A stretch of DNA of 64,000 bases, taken from Acidobacteriota bacterium (lineage in GTDB: Bacteria; Acidobacteriota; Blastocatellia; Pyrinomonadales; Pyrinomonadaceae). The notes below the pieces were generated by a model. That model was not told the origin of the DNA. It made no database searches and saw only the letters and a program-made list of their open reading frames with translations. The DNA is taken from contig QHXI01000049.1 of the NCBI GenBank assembly GCA_003222895.1, forward strand, positions 1 to 64,000, given 5' to 3'. Of the stretch, positions 1 through 7,342 are shown in pieces. The translations under genes and the position numbers were made by a program. Every line of letters starts with the position of its first letter. The stretch's first letter is position 1.

Positions 1-1089
1 CGCGCCAACCGGAATGCGCGCACCATAGGCGGACATATCATCGGTCACGACGGCGTAAATATTTTTGCCGTCATCGCTCCACCGAGGCTGTGAAACGCCG
101 CGGTCAAGAGCCTCGCTCGACGCAACGCGCTGCGGCGGTGTGGAACCATCGGCTGCAACGATCGACAAATGCTCCATGCCGTACGCGCCGTATTTCTTTT
201 CGTCGCCTTCGAGAAACGCGATCCACTTCCCGTCGGGACTCCATTCAGGCCGCGTGCGGCTGGCGCGATTGTCGGGTGTGGTCAGAAGCTTTTCCGCCGC
301 GCCGGCAGTCGCGTCCGCGACATACAATTGGGCCGACGGATCGCGATCTGGATCGTCGGCATGATTAGTCATGAAAGCGATGCGGCTTCCGTCGGGAGAC
401 CAGGAGATAGACGACTCGTCCCATTTACTCTTCGTTAATCGATCGAGTTTCTTCGTCGCGATGTCGTAGAGATAGATATAAGTGTGCCGACCGGAGAGAA
501 GATATCCCTGCACATCCTGTTTGTATCGATAGCGATCAATTACGATCGGTTTTGGCGGTTTTGGCGGAGTGCCGGGCGCGGGGGTAGCGCTTGGATCGGG
601 AGCATCGGGATCAGGATCGCCAATCAACAGCGCGAGCCGTTTTGAATCGGGCGACCATTCAAAACCAGCAAGCCGTCCTTTCAACTCAGTGAGCTGATAA
701 GCTTCGCCGCCGCTGCGATCCAGCAGCCAAACCTGATTGCCTCTTACGCCTGGCTTTCCCGAAGAGCGTGAAGAGGTGAACGCAAGATATTTTCCATCGG
801 GACTCCAGCGCGGCGAACCTTCGCTATCGTTGCTGAAGGTGATTTGCCGATCATTCGTGCCATCGCACCTAACCATCCAGATGTGCGTGCTGCTCTTGTC
901 TTCCTTTGCGTCGATGGTCGAGACGGTGTAAGCAACCCATTGTCCTTCCGGCGAAACTTGCGGATCCCCAACGTTACGAAATCGCGCAAGATCGTCGAGT
1001 TTAAGCGGGTGACGCGGCGTTTGTGCCGAAATAACCAGTGCGAACGCGCATACAATTAGCAGCAGCGACGAAAGTTTTTTCGTAATCAT
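1..1089 (-). CDS. S9-family peptidase (prolyl oligopeptidase / dipeptidyl aminopeptidase type), N-terminal part
   Basis: The gene runs off the left edge, so only the first 363 residues are visible. It starts at the ATG ending at 1089 with a GGAG ribosome site 8 bases upstream. Residues 1-22 form a signal peptide ending in VISAQ. The rest is a TolB/WD40-like beta-propeller with repeated W/F-SPDG-K/S blades (for example SPEGQWVAYT, SPDGKYLAFTS, SPDGSRIAFMT, SPDGKWIAFLE). In this family the propeller caps an alpha/beta-hydrolase serine peptidase that cleaves peptides outside the cytoplasm. The catalytic domain would lie beyond the window, so the peptidase call rests on the blade pattern and the N-terminal motif LDDLARFRNVGDPQVSPEG, which is typical of S9C proteins. 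A non-catalytic TolB-like propeller cannot be excluded. Confidence 0.8.
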   Translation of the reverse strand, partial: MITKKLSSLLLIVCAFALVISAQTPRHPLKLDDLARFRNVGDPQVSPEGQWVAYTVSTIDAKEDKSSTHIWMVRCDGTNDRQITFSNDSEGSPRWSPDGKYLAFTSSRSSGKPGVRGNQVWLLDRSGGEAYQLTELKGRLAGFEWSPDSKRLALLIGDPDPDAPDPSATPAPGTPPKPPKPIVIDRYRYKQDVQGYLLSGRHTYIYLYDIATKKLDRLTKSKWDESSISWSPDGSRIAFMTNHADDPDRDPSAQLYVADATAGAAEKLLTTPDNRASRTRPEWSPDGKWIAFLEGDEKKYGAYGMEHLSIVAADGSTPPQRVASSEALDRGVSQPRWSDDGKNIYAVVTDDMSAYGARIPVGA

Positions 1090-1527
1090 TCGTGAATCTC
1101 CTTACAAATTTTCACCATCGAGGACCGAGAGGAATTCGCCGATAAAGTTTTTGGGCGAGCGAGAGTTTACTGCGAACTAACTCGTTTGCATAGCCCCTGA
1201 TTCGACCTGTTTTTCCGGCTCTGTAGCGCGCCAAGATGGAAACCAATCATCGCTTTCGCGGGACCGCCGCGATTGCAATTTGCGTTGCAGCATTACTCGC
1301 ATTAGCACGGTGTTGTCAGATGTGACGACGGATTCAGGTCACTGTTTCGAAAGAGCCGAAAGAAGGATCCACTCGATTTATCGAAAGCACACTTTTTCGA
1401 TTCGACTACTAATTAGAGCGAATTTAGCTTCGCTATTGCCTTTTTCGGTTTGACGAAATGAAACCTGATTGAGTACCGTGGCTTCGATTCAACCCCCGGA
1501 AAAAATAATCGTTACTGAATAGGACTC
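1090..1527. other. Divergent intergenic region, no gene supported
   Basis: This 438-base gap separates the minus-strand S9 peptidase from the plus-strand acyltransferase, so it should hold both promoters. A TTGACG at 1450-1455 followed 18 bases later by TACCGT is a weak candidate for the plus-strand promoter. A 29-codon ORF at 1236-1325 encodes a short hydrophobic peptide, but it has no ribosome site. No RNA gene or repeat was recognised. Confidence 0.4.
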
Positions 1528-2208
1528 TTGAATATTACGACCAGTGTTGAGCAGACTCCGCGACCCAACGGCACGCGACGCTATCCGCGAACACTGCCAC
1601 AGCCGGTACTGAACGTTCTCCGGCCATTGGTCGCCGTCCTCAGCCGGACACTTTGGCGAATCAGATGGAATGGCACCCAAAATATCCCGACCGACGGTGG
1701 CGTCATCATTGCTGCCAACCATCAAACCTACGTCGATCCGTTTTGGGTCGGAGCTGCGGTTAAGCGGCCGGTTCGATTCCTGGCATGGGATGCCGCGTTC
1801 AACTGGCCGATTGTCGGACTGTTGCTGAAGTTGTTTGGCGCATGGCCGTTGCAATTAGAAGGAAGCGATCCGGGTCCGATTCGACTTTCGTTGCGCTGGA
1901 TTCGCGATGGTGGCGCGGTGGTGATTTTCCCCGAAGGCGGTCGCGGCAATCCCGACGGCTCGATGAAGAAATTCAAGGCCGGCGCGGTGCGGATGGCTTT
2001 GGAAGCCGGCGTGCCGATTCTGCCGGTTACGATCCGCGGCGGTGAAAGAGTTTGGCCCAACACCCGTCGCTTCCCCAGATTAGGGGTGCGCGTTGAAATT
2101 ACTTATCACCCGATCTTTCACGTCGAGCAGTGCGAGAGCGAGGACACACGCGAATGCGCGCGTCGTGAAAGTGAGCGGCTGTCGGCGATCGTGCGATCAT
2201 CTCTCTAA
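1528..2208 (+). CDS. plsC: 1-acyl-sn-glycerol-3-phosphate acyltransferase (PlsC family)
   Basis: This is a lysophospholipid acyltransferase of 226 residues, close to the usual 200-250. It transfers an acyl chain to lysophosphatidic acid at the inner membrane during phospholipid synthesis. The catalytic HX4D box is visible as NHQTYVD (His65, Asp70) and the phosphate-binding FPEGGRG lies at 134-140. A hydrophobic stretch precedes the catalytic box, as is common. The start is a TTG at 1528 with no strong ribosome site, so a different start nearby is possible. The gene stands alone, convergent with the inositol monophosphatase gene. The acyl acceptor could be another lipid, because the family includes several paralogous specificities. 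Confidence 0.88.
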   Translation: MNITTSVEQTPRPNGTRRYPRTLPQPVLNVLRPLVAVLSRTLWRIRWNGTQNIPTDGGVIIAANHQTYVDPFWVGAAVKRPVRFLAWDAAFNWPIVGLLLKLFGAWPLQLEGSDPGPIRLSLRWIRDGGAVVIFPEGGRGNPDGSMKKFKAGAVRMALEAGVPILPVTIRGGERVWPNTRRFPRLGVRVEITYHPIFHVEQCESEDTRECARRESERLSAIVRSSL

Positions 2209-2212
2209 GGAT

Positions 2213-2285
2213 GAGATACACACAGATAATACGGATAAGGATTTACTGTTTTATCTGTGTCAATCCGTGTTCATCTGTCGTTTGT
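2213..2285. repeat. CACAGAT-type inverted repeat overlapping a gene end
   Basis: ACACAGATAA at 2220-2229 is the exact reverse complement of TTATCTGTGT at 2251-2260, and further ATCCGTGT/ATCTGT units follow. The element covers the gap between two convergent genes. It also supplies the last dozen codons and the stop codon of the minus-strand monophosphatase gene. Related sequence occurs at 3103-3132 and 7228-7316. Confidence 0.65.
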
Positions 2286-3061
2286 TTCAAAGCGTTCAGT
2301 ACCCGCATCATCTCGTCATGGACCAGCCCGTTGCTCGCCACAACCGGCGGCGAGTAAATATTGAGAGGCTCTCCGAAATAATTTGAAATTCGTCCGCCGG
2401 CCTCTTCAATGATTAATGCACCGGCCGCAACGTCCCACGGCTTTAATCCTTCTTCCCAAAATCCATCGAAACGTCCGGCCGCGACATACACCAGATCGAG
2501 AGCCGCCGCTCCATCGCGTCGCACGCCTTGCGCGGACATGATGAAGTTTGAGAAATGCCGCGCGAACTGACTTCGTTGGCGAACATCGTAAGGAAAACCG
2601 GTGCACACAAGCGCGCTTGCGAGACTTGGCGTCCGCGAGACATGAATGCGAAGGCCGTTGAGCGCCGCACCCTGGCCGCGTTCCGCGGTGAACATTTCGT
2701 CGCGCATCGGATCGTAAACTACGCCGATTTCCATACGACCTTTGTGTTCCAATCCGATCGAAACGCAGAAACATGGATAGCCGTGCGCGTAATTCGTGGT
2801 GCCATCGAGCGGATCGATGATCCAACGCCAGTCGCTTTCCTTTTCGCGATCGACGGGTTCGCTGGCGCCTGATTCTTCCGCGAGGATCGCGTGACGCGGA
2901 TAATGACTCTTGATGCGATCGATGATCAGGCGTTCAGACGCAAGGTCGGATTCAGTGACCAGGTCGAGTTCGCTCTTGTTGGTTATTTCGAGTGCGCGGC
3001 CGAACCGCTCGGCGAGCACGCGACCGGCGTCACGCGCAGTTTGAATAGCAAAGTTGAGCAA
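2243..3061 (-). CDS. suhB: Inositol monophosphatase family protein
   Basis: This Mg-dependent sugar-phosphate phosphatase has 272 residues. The metal-binding residues are all present: AEESG (Glu62/Glu63), the DPLDGT box (Asp83, Asp86) and PWDVAAG (Asp210). Relatives hydrolyse inositol-1-phosphate, and some act on other sugar phosphates or 3'-phosphoadenosine compounds, so the substrate cannot be fixed from sequence. The start is TTG with GAGGA 7 bases upstream. The C-terminal residues after about position 260, TDEHGLTQIKQ, are encoded by the CACAGAT repeat at 2213-2285 and look like an added tail rather than family sequence. The gene symbol is by similarity to SuhB. Confidence 0.9.
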   Translation of the reverse strand: MLNFAIQTARDAGRVLAERFGRALEITNKSELDLVTESDLASERLIIDRIKSHYPRHAILAEESGASEPVDREKESDWRWIIDPLDGTTNYAHGYPCFCVSIGLEHKGRMEIGVVYDPMRDEMFTAERGQGAALNGLRIHVSRTPSLASALVCTGFPYDVRQRSQFARHFSNFIMSAQGVRRDGAAALDLVYVAAGRFDGFWEEGLKPWDVAAGALIIEEAGGRISNYFGEPLNIYSPPVVASNGLVHDEMMRVLNALKQTTDEHGLTQIKQ

Positions 3062-3102
3062 AAGAAGTCCTCTTTGTCCTGCATTGTTCTTGATTAGTTT
3101 TT

Positions 3103-3132
3103 ACCACAGAGGACGCAGAGTTACACAGAGAC
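3103..3132. repeat. CACAGAG-type short repeat
   Basis: The sequence contains three CAGAG units (CCACAGAGGA, CGCAGAG, ACACAGAG) in 30 bases, just upstream of the monophosphatase gene. It resembles the CACAGAT elements elsewhere in the window and is likely a degenerate member of the same family. Confidence 0.4.
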
Positions 3133-3215
3133 GGCTTGCTTGTGTAATTCGATTGTGCCGGATTTTAGGAAGGTCTTGAAGGGCGGCAATCGAATCATGA
3201 GCGTTCGTGGATCGG

Positions 3216-3252
3216 TAAAAGCAAAAAGCCGGAGTGTTGTGCTCCGGCTCTT
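3216..3252 (-). terminator. Rho-independent terminator of the PEP-CTERM gene
   Basis: On the minus strand an 8-base stem (AGCCGGAG at 3242-3249 paired with 3227-3234) with a 7-base loop is followed by TTTTTGCTTTT. It lies about 20 bases after the stop codon of the PEP-CTERM gene. Confidence 0.85.
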
Positions 3253-3271
3253 AATCTAGTTTGGTGATTAC

Positions 3272-3997
3272 TTAGGCGACATCGTCTTCCGACTTCGCCA
3301 CTGACGCTTTACGACGCCGACGCGCGGCAGCAGCAAGTCCTGCTATGCCGGTACCGAGTAACAACATCGTGGCAGGTTCGGGCACCGGCTTAGTAGCCGC
3401 GCCAAACGAAAATCTTTCCGGCCCACCGTTGACGTTGCTCAAAGCTGCGGTCAGCCCCAGCCGCAGATTTGGATTCGCCGTCATCGCGGCTTGCAAGCGC
3501 GCGGCGGCGGCGCTGTCCAAACCGAATGCGAAGTCTGAGTTGGCGCCTTGTCCATGCTTGAATTGATCCAGCGTGATGGGAGTTTTGTTGACCAGGTCGG
3601 CGCTAAATACGGCGTTGCCGCTCTGGTCGTAAGCTGTCAGGACTAACGAGTCAATCGTGATCGGCGCTTTGTTTCCGCCGTTCGCTTCGTTGATATTCAA
3701 CAACACGCGCAAATCGCTCGCGCGGCCAATGCCCAGGTCGGTCAACGACACAGTATGTTGATGCGGCCCCGCGCTGGTATCGCCGAACCAGACGTCTCCA
3801 GTTCCGTCGTAGCGCACGCCGCCGGCTTCGGTCGTGCTGTTACCGTGATGTTGAAGATTAAGCGCAGCCAACGGTGGAACGAGTTTTTGGATATCAGGGC
3901 TAATCAAAATGATTCCATCTGCGTAGGCGCGCCCACTTGAGCACGCGATCAACAGGAGAATCGCGCAGCCAATCGTTACCTTTTGAAACAACTTCAT
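3272..3997 (-). CDS. PEP-CTERM sorting domain-containing protein
   Basis: This is a secreted protein of 241 residues from the chosen ATG at 3997, which begins MKLFQKV and gives a good signal peptide. An in-frame ATG 13 codons upstream is less likely. A GAGGAG lies 11 bases before the start. The C terminus has the exosortase signal: VPEPATM, then a hydrophobic helix (LLLGTGIAGLAAAA), then RRRRK and a short tail. PEP-CTERM proteins are cut and anchored by an exosortase, often alongside exopolysaccharide production. The central part is not recognised; it is predicted to be mostly beta and carries no cysteine pairs or catalytic motif. No exosortase gene is in this window. The gene stands alone and ends in a strong terminator. 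Confidence 0.85.
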   Translation of the reverse strand: MKLFQKVTIGCAILLLIACSSGRAYADGIILISPDIQKLVPPLAALNLQHHGNSTTEAGGVRYDGTGDVWFGDTSAGPHQHTVSLTDLGIGRASDLRVLLNINEANGGNKAPITIDSLVLTAYDQSGNAVFSADLVNKTPITLDQFKHGQGANSDFAFGLDSAAAARLQAAMTANPNLRLGLTAALSNVNGGPERFSFGAATKPVPEPATMLLLGTGIAGLAAAARRRRKASVAKSEDDVA

Positions 3998-4465
3998 TTT
4001 TCGTTTCGCTCCTCGTATGCTGAGATCGTCAGTCAAGATATGGCGAAGACTTTTTTCCGCCTACTTCATCAAAAGGCGAAAAGCATGAAAGTTTCCAAAA
4101 GCAAATCGGCGCTAATTTCCGGAAATAAGCGGAATCGCCAGACGAAATCGAATTGACGGCCTGGATGCAGTTCGAACTGAGGGCGAACGACCATCTTGCG
4201 CAACCGGCGCGAATCATTCTTAGCTAGTTAACCTAAAGTGAAAATCTTGACTAGATTGGATCGCGGGCGTAGAGTGCGTCCACTATCCCAATTTGAGTCG
4301 AGACCGATATCTGACTCTTTGGGCCGCAGTTTTAATTCGTGCTGGTGAAGCGCTTTCTTGGGCGAGCTTCACTTAGGTCATTTCAATGCGAGCCGCAACA
4401 CCATAATTGCAACTCACACGGAATCCCACACGACGTCCGCCCACTTCACAACGGAGGCCAACATA
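3998..4465. other. Divergent intergenic region
   Basis: This 468-base stretch lies between the PEP-CTERM gene and the protealysin-like gene. It contains the candidate promoter at 4247-4275 for the latter. A 62-codon minus-strand ORF at 4029-4217 has no ribosome site and no recognisable features, and I do not accept it as a gene. Confidence 0.4.
4247..4275 (+). promoter_or_regulatory. Candidate sigma-70 promoter for the M4 protease-inhibitor pair
   Basis: TTGACT at 4247-4252 and TAGAGT at 4270-4275 are separated by 17 bases. The pair lies about 190 bases before the ATG at 4466. It is a sequence match only. Confidence 0.4.
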
Positions 4466-5548
4466 ATGTGCGAACTACATCGAGCGATTTGTTTCATCGT
4501 CCCACCTCATATTCACGAAAACGTTACCCGCAACGGCAACGAAAAGCAGAAGGAGCGCGCTTATCAGGCATTGAACGTGTCGGCCCACATGCGCGGTCAA
4601 CGCGAGATTCTGAACACTTTTGCGGTGCTGGCGACGACTCCAACGGGAACCAAGCGCCGCACGATTTACAATGCCCAAAATGGATTGACGCTACCGGGCA
4701 AATTGGTGCGCGGTGAGGGCGATCCGAAGAGCAACGATACGTCGATAAACGAAGCCTACGACGGCTCAGGCAAGACCTATGATTTTTACAACAAGGTATT
4801 TGGCCGCAACTCGATCGACGATCGCGGCTTGCGCCTCGATTCTTCAGTCCACTACCGGCGGAATTTCAACAATGCGTTCTGGAACGGCCAGCAGATGGTA
4901 TACGGTGACGGCGATGGCCAAATCTTTCAGCGCTTCACAAAGATTATCGACGTGATTGGCCACGAGCTAACGCACGGCGTTACGCAATACGAAGCAGGGC
5001 TGGTCTATCAGGATCAACCCGGTGCACTGAACGAACATTTCTCGGACGTGTTTGGATCGTTGGTCAAGCAGTACGCGAAGACTCAGAAGGCGAAGCAGGC
5101 TGACTGGTTAATCGGTGAAGGCATTTTCACGCCCAATGTCCACGGCACCGCATTGCGTTCGATGAAGGCGCCCGGCACCGCTTACAACGATCCGGTGATT
5201 GGTAAAGATCCGCAGCCGGCACACATGAAGGACTTTGTGAACACGACTTCCGATTTTGGCGGCGTGCACATCAACTCGGGCATTCCGAACAAAGCTTTCT
5301 ATGAATTGGCAATCGCCCTGGGCGGTAATGCCTGGGAAAAAGCTGGAAAGATTTGGTATCGTACGTTGCTTGACAAGGTGCAGCCGAACACGCAGTTCAC
5401 ACAGTGCGCGGCGATGACTTACGAAGTTGCCGGCACGCTCTACGGAACCGGCAGCGCCGAACAGAAAGCTGTGAAAGCTGCCTGGGCGGTTGTGGGTATT
5501 GCCGTGGGAACGACGCTCGCTGCGGCCGCGGCCGGTGGAAGACGGTAA
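4466..5548 (+). CDS. M4-family metalloprotease, protealysin-like
   Basis: This is a zinc endopeptidase of 360 residues of the thermolysin family. The zinc site HELTH (His166, Glu167, His170), the third ligand Glu190 in GALNEHFSD and the catalytic His268 in GVHINSG are all present. The short N-terminal part, with PPH at residues 13-15 instead of a long FTP/PepSY propeptide and with no signal peptide, is characteristic of protealysin-type precursors. I chose the ATG at 4466 because GGAGG lies 8 bases upstream and the protein then begins MCELHRAICFIVPPH, as in relatives. The next gene starts directly after the stop codon and encodes an emfourin-like inhibitor, which supports a protealysin operon. 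The C terminus ends in an Ala/Gly-rich helix. Confidence 0.92.
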   Translation: MCELHRAICFIVPPHIHENVTRNGNEKQKERAYQALNVSAHMRGQREILNTFAVLATTPTGTKRRTIYNAQNGLTLPGKLVRGEGDPKSNDTSINEAYDGSGKTYDFYNKVFGRNSIDDRGLRLDSSVHYRRNFNNAFWNGQQMVYGDGDGQIFQRFTKIIDVIGHELTHGVTQYEAGLVYQDQPGALNEHFSDVFGSLVKQYAKTQKAKQADWLIGEGIFTPNVHGTALRSMKAPGTAYNDPVIGKDPQPAHMKDFVNTTSDFGGVHINSGIPNKAFYELAIALGGNAWEKAGKIWYRTLLDKVQPNTQFTQCAAMTYEVAGTLYGTGSAEQKAVKAAWAVVGIAVGTTLAAAAAGGRR

Positions 5549-5851
5549 ATGCGAATTAGTTTTGAACGAACAGGTGGCTTTGGAAATGTTCCGCTGCGCG
5601 CGGAAATCGATACTGAACAACTGCCACCCGATCGTAAGCAGGAACTGGAGCGGCTGATCGAACAGGCTCGTCCTTTCGATCAGCCGCGCCAGAGCGCAAC
5701 TGCGACGCCGGACGATTATCAATACGAAGTGAAGATTGAAGATTCGTCTGGAGCTAAGACCATCCGAACCACAGACTCAGCCGCGAAGGATGAGTTGAAG
5801 TTGTTGTTCGATGGGTTGGGAGAAGAAGCACTGCGCAAGCTGAGATCTTAG
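5549..5851 (+). CDS. Emfourin-like protealysin inhibitor
   Basis: This is a 100-residue cytoplasmic-type protein starting with RISFERTGGFGNVPL. That opening and the overall size match the emfourin (M4in) family of inhibitors encoded beside protealysin-like M4 proteases. Its ATG follows the protease stop codon without any gap (TAAATG), so the two are translationally coupled. In the family, the inhibitor binds the protease active site and is thought to protect the cell from its own enzyme. The assignment rests on the N-terminal motif, length and operon position. No biochemical residue can be confirmed from sequence alone. Confidence 0.8.
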   Translation: MRISFERTGGFGNVPLRAEIDTEQLPPDRKQELERLIEQARPFDQPRQSATATPDDYQYEVKIEDSSGAKTIRTTDSAAKDELKLLFDGLGEEALRKLRS

Positions 5852-5899
5852 ACTCGCCGAACCCTTAGCATCCGAACCCCGCCGCGCGCGTTAGACGAA

Positions 5900-7195
5900 T
5901 CACCCGAACGGCTTGTCGATCGATGGGCTTTGCTCGGTGAAAAACTTTGCGCCCTTCTCGCTGATATACAGACAATCTTCGAGTCGAATTCCAAACTCAC
6001 CATAAATCACAATCGTCGGCTCGTCGCTGAAACACATTCCGACCTGAATCGGAGTTTTGTTACCGCGCACAAAATTGGTCCATTCGTGTCCATCCAAGCC
6101 GATGCCGTGGCCGGTCCGATGCGGCAGGCCCGGAGTTTTGTAGTCGGGACCAAAACCCGCGTCGGTGATCACTTTGCGCGCGGCGGCATCGACTGATTCG
6201 CAAGGCGCGCCGATCTGCGCGGCGGCAAAGCCCGCATCCTGCGACTTCTTTTCCAGGTTCCAAATTTCCCTTTGACGGGCAGTCGGTTTGCCGAGAACGA
6301 ATGTGCGCGTGATGTCTGATTGATAGCCTTCGACGCTGCACCCGCCGTCCATCAAAACCATGTCGCCTTCGTGCAGAATCTGCGGCGTGCTGCTCCCGTG
6401 CGGAAACGCGGTGTACTTTCCAAAGCTGCAAAAAATTCCGCCTTGCACGCCAAGTTTATTGAGCGCGGCGACGCAATTGCCGGCGAATTCTTCCTGCGGC
6501 ATTTCGTCGCGCATCGTGGCCCACGTCGCCCGATATGCAATTAACAAAAGTTCGTTCGATTTCTGAAGCAAAGCGATCTCCGCAGGCGACTTATACATGC
6601 GACAGCCGGCGGTGATCGGAGTGGCGCTGACGAATTCGATTTTCGGCGCTTCCTGACGAATGCCGTCGTAAAGAAAGAAACGCACTCGCTCTTCAATGCC
6701 GATCTTTCCCGAGCGAATGCCGCGATCGCGAAAGATTTCAACCACGCGTCGATATGGACTCGCGTCTTCTTCCCAGGTTCGCACGTCGTTGCCGAATTTG
6801 ATTAGTTCGCGCGCGCGTTCCTCTTCGAATTTCGGACACACCCAGGCGAGTTCGCCGCGCTGCGGAATCACCAGCGCGAACATGCGCTCGCTCGTGCTCC
6901 AGCGCATGCCGGTGAAGTAGAACATGCTCGAGCCCGGCTCGATGTAAATCGCGTCGATCTTCTGCTCACTCATCAAACGCTGCGCTTTGGCGATGCGAGC
7001 TTTGCGCTCGTCATCTGTGATCGGCGCCACGTCTTTCGTCATGACTGGCAAGCGCCTGATTAATTCCGGTACGTCTTGTCGTTGCTGAGTTGAATCAACA
7101 TCGTCAGTGTGAGCAAAAGAAAAACGGTTGGCGAGCAAGGTCGCGCCGGCGACGCCGGCTGAAGCTTTCAGAAAATCTCGTCTGTCAGTGCACAT
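5900..7195 (-). CDS. M24-family metallopeptidase (Xaa-Pro aminopeptidase/dipeptidase type), Tat-exported
   Basis: This is a pita-bread-fold metallopeptidase of 431 residues. The start MCTDRRDFLKASAGVAGATLLA is a twin-arginine signal, so the enzyme is probably exported folded. An N-terminal creatinase-like domain is followed by the catalytic domain with the metal ligands in MDGGCSVEGYQSDITRTF (two Asp), HRTGHGIGLDGHE (His), DEPTIVIYGEFG (Glu) and IRLEDCLYI (Glu). Relatives remove an N-terminal residue preceding proline or split Xaa-Pro dipeptides. The gene stands alone, convergent with the emfourin gene and divergent from the amino-acid transporter. Exact peptide preference cannot be read from the sequence. 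Confidence 0.9.
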   Translation of the reverse strand: MCTDRRDFLKASAGVAGATLLANRFSFAHTDDVDSTQQRQDVPELIRRLPVMTKDVAPITDDERKARIAKAQRLMSEQKIDAIYIEPGSSMFYFTGMRWSTSERMFALVIPQRGELAWVCPKFEEERARELIKFGNDVRTWEEDASPYRRVVEIFRDRGIRSGKIGIEERVRFFLYDGIRQEAPKIEFVSATPITAGCRMYKSPAEIALLQKSNELLLIAYRATWATMRDEMPQEEFAGNCVAALNKLGVQGGIFCSFGKYTAFPHGSSTPQILHEGDMVLMDGGCSVEGYQSDITRTFVLGKPTARQREIWNLEKKSQDAGFAAAQIGAPCESVDAAARKVITDAGFGPDYKTPGLPHRTGHGIGLDGHEWTNFVRGNKTPIQVGMCFSDEPTIVIYGEFGIRLEDCLYISEKGAKFFTEQSPSIDKPFG

Positions 7196-7227
7196 GGGCC
7201 GAGATTGTAATCGAAGCCGATGAACGA

Positions 7228-7316
7228 AGCCACAGATTTACACAGACACACATCGATTGAATGCCGAACGCATAAAATCTTTTTCTCATCTGGGTCATCT
7301 GCGTTAATCTGTGGCT
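7228..7316. repeat. CACAGAT-type inverted-repeat element
   Basis: The 89-base element is bounded by perfect 11-base inverted repeats, AGCCACAGATT at 7228-7238 and AATCTGTGGCT at 7306-7316. Further ACACAGA/TCATCTG units lie inside. It fills most of the divergent gap between the M24 peptidase and the amino-acid transporter, so it must sit in or beside their promoters. It carries no ORF and resembles the elements at 2213 and 3103. Confidence 0.7.
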
Positions 7317-7342
7317 GACTATTTGGTTGGTTTGAACGGCCC

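Noticed and set aside
1236-1325. 29-codon ORF encoding a short hydrophobic peptide (METNHRFRG...)
   Set aside because: No ribosome site, no recognised family, and it lies in a divergent promoter gap.
2406-2825. 139-codon minus-strand ORF inside the monophosphatase gene
   Set aside because: Arg-rich antisense-like shadow frame with no family motifs; the overlapping monophosphatase has clear active-site residues.
4029-4217. 62-codon minus-strand ORF in the gap before the M4 protease
   Set aside because: No ribosome site or family pattern; composition looks like chance.
5108-5722. 204-codon minus-strand ORF opposite the M4 protease
   Set aside because: Antisense to the zinc site and inhibitor start; no features of its own.
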